Source of the DNA: Flavobacteriales bacterium | GTDB lineage: Bacteria > Bacteroidota > Bacteroidia > Flavobacteriales_D > Crocinitomicaceae | Reading direction: 5' to 3' | Assembly (NCBI GenBank): GCA_947447525.1 | Contig: CANFJL010000008.1 | Coordinates: 1-64,000 of the forward strand | Length of the DNA stretch: 64,000 nt | In this document: positions 63,671-64,000 of the stretch, one piece after another | Layout of the letters: each line of letters starts with the position of its first letter | How positions within the stretch are numbered: position 1 is the stretch's first letter | Position numbers and translations under genes: made by a program | Notes under the pieces: model-generated | Told to the model about the DNA's origin: nothing | Seen by the model: only the letters and a program-made list of their open reading frames with translations | Databases searched by the model: none

Positions 63671-63684
63671 ACGATTTGAATCGT
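63671..63684. promoter_or_regulatory. Inverted repeat overlapping the -33 region of the YceI promoter
   Basis: ACGATT and AATCGT pair exactly around TG. It begins 10 bases upstream of the -7 box, where RNA polymerase would contact the -33 region, so it is a candidate repressor operator. Confidence 0.45.
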
Positions 63685-63688
63685 TGAC

Positions 63689-63716
63689 ATAGGTTAAGAA
63701 AGATTTCTTAACCTAT
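63689..63716. promoter_or_regulatory. 28-base perfect palindrome at the end of the DoxX gene
   Basis: Two exact 13-base arms (ATAGGTTAAGAAA and TTTCTTAACCTAT) around GA. It includes the DoxX stop codon. As RNA it could fold into a terminator-like hairpin, but there is no T tract after it on the minus strand; as DNA it could be an operator for the YceI promoter 29 bases away. Confidence 0.5.
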
Positions 63717-64000
63717 TTATTTCTCAATCGATTTGTTAATTCAGGGAATCTGTAAAAAGCTACTACCCACAAAAATGCTTGTATGATACATTGCGCGACA
63801 AAGGGTTGACCATGTTCCAAATGCGTTGCGATAGCTCCACCTATAAAGGCACATAACAGTAGGGTGCCAATAATGCCTGTACGGGGAAGAATAAATAAAA
63901 CTAAACATAGTATTTCAATAAAACCAAGCATCTTAAATGTGTTTGCATCCAGCCCCATGCTTGCAGCCATTTCCAAAGCCTTTTGATCTGCTGTAAACTT
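63713..64000 (-). CDS. DoxX family membrane protein (partial, 5' end outside window)
   Basis: An open frame of 96 codons enters from the right edge, so the N-terminus is missing. It shows the DoxX-family helices FKMLGFIEILCLVLFILPRTG, GTLLLCAFIGGAIATHL and the C-terminal QCIIQAFLWVVAFYRFPEL. A shorter start at 63976 is possible, but the frame stays open upstream. DoxX proteins are small membrane proteins, often found with YceI genes; some relatives act in redox or sulfur metabolism. Same strand and just upstream of the YceI genes. Confidence 0.75.
   Translation of the reverse strand, partial: KFTADQKALEMAASMGLDANTFKMLGFIEILCLVLFILPRTGIIGTLLLCAFIGGAIATHLEHGQPFVAQCIIQAFLWVVAFYRFPELTNRLRNK

Overview
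The window is AT-rich chromosomal DNA of a member of the phylum Bacteroidota, most likely a flavobacterium-like, gliding-lineage organism. The evidence is several predicted type IX secretion system (T9SS) substrates with type A or type B C-terminal sorting domains, two PorP/SprF-family outer-membrane proteins, repeated matches to the Bacteroidota -7 promoter element TAnnTTTG, few recognisable Shine-Dalgarno sites, and Bacteroidota families such as DUF3127, DUF4783 and the S46 peptidases. I see no prophage, insertion sequence, CRISPR array or tRNA. The taxonomic call below phylum is inference.

Layout. 1-3300 is the 5' part of a very large secreted adhesin-like gene that runs off the left edge. 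3454-5181 is recJ, followed by a REP-like repeat. 5342-10071 is a five-gene minus-strand operon (amidase, MCE lipid-transfer protein, membrane Fe-S protein, CCG-domain Fe-S protein, unknown), divergent from an LptD-like gene. 12679-14895 holds a YihY/BrkB membrane protein, an ABC ATPase without a permease and an unknown gene. 14959-20371 holds a Rossmann-fold protein, a lysozyme-like membrane protein, a TPR/beta-propeller protein and a MuiA-like protein. 20449-23838 is a T9SS type B substrate and its PorP/SprF partner. 24010-29220 holds truA, a haem-type membrane protein, a plug-only TonB-like protein, fabD, a MORN protein, a flavin reductase and DUF3127. 29217-34279 holds two amidohydrolases and an AlkD-like glycosylase, next to the RNase P RNA gene (34294-34660).

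34677-46133 holds a T9SS type A protein, a large UPF1-like helicase, yidD, a lytic transglycosylase, an overlapping operon (membrane polymerase-like protein, asnB, menC, msrB), rlmH and DUF4783. 46134-50253 holds a fused glycosyltransferase and an S46 peptidase whose sequence suggests DPP11-type acidic specificity. 50368-57809 runs ribF, an LRR protein and then a compact cell-surface cassette: T9SS type B substrate, PorP/SprF, OmpA-like protein and membrane protein. 57856-64000 holds a type A surface protein, two thioredoxin-fold proteins, a T9SS-tagged multicopper oxidase, a small membrane protein, two YceI proteins and a partial DoxX.

Taken together, much of the window builds or exports to the cell envelope: peptidoglycan enzymes, LPS and phospholipid transport, T9SS cargo with dedicated outer-membrane partners, and periplasmic redox proteins. 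The observations I rate highest are: start codons placed 3-4 bases after a -7 box, suggesting leaderless mRNAs; the four-gene T9SS cassette at 51916-57809; the plug-only TonB-like protein; the amidohydrolase pair that lost metal-binding motifs; and two long perfect palindromes beside redox and stress genes (61943-61968 and 63689-63716).
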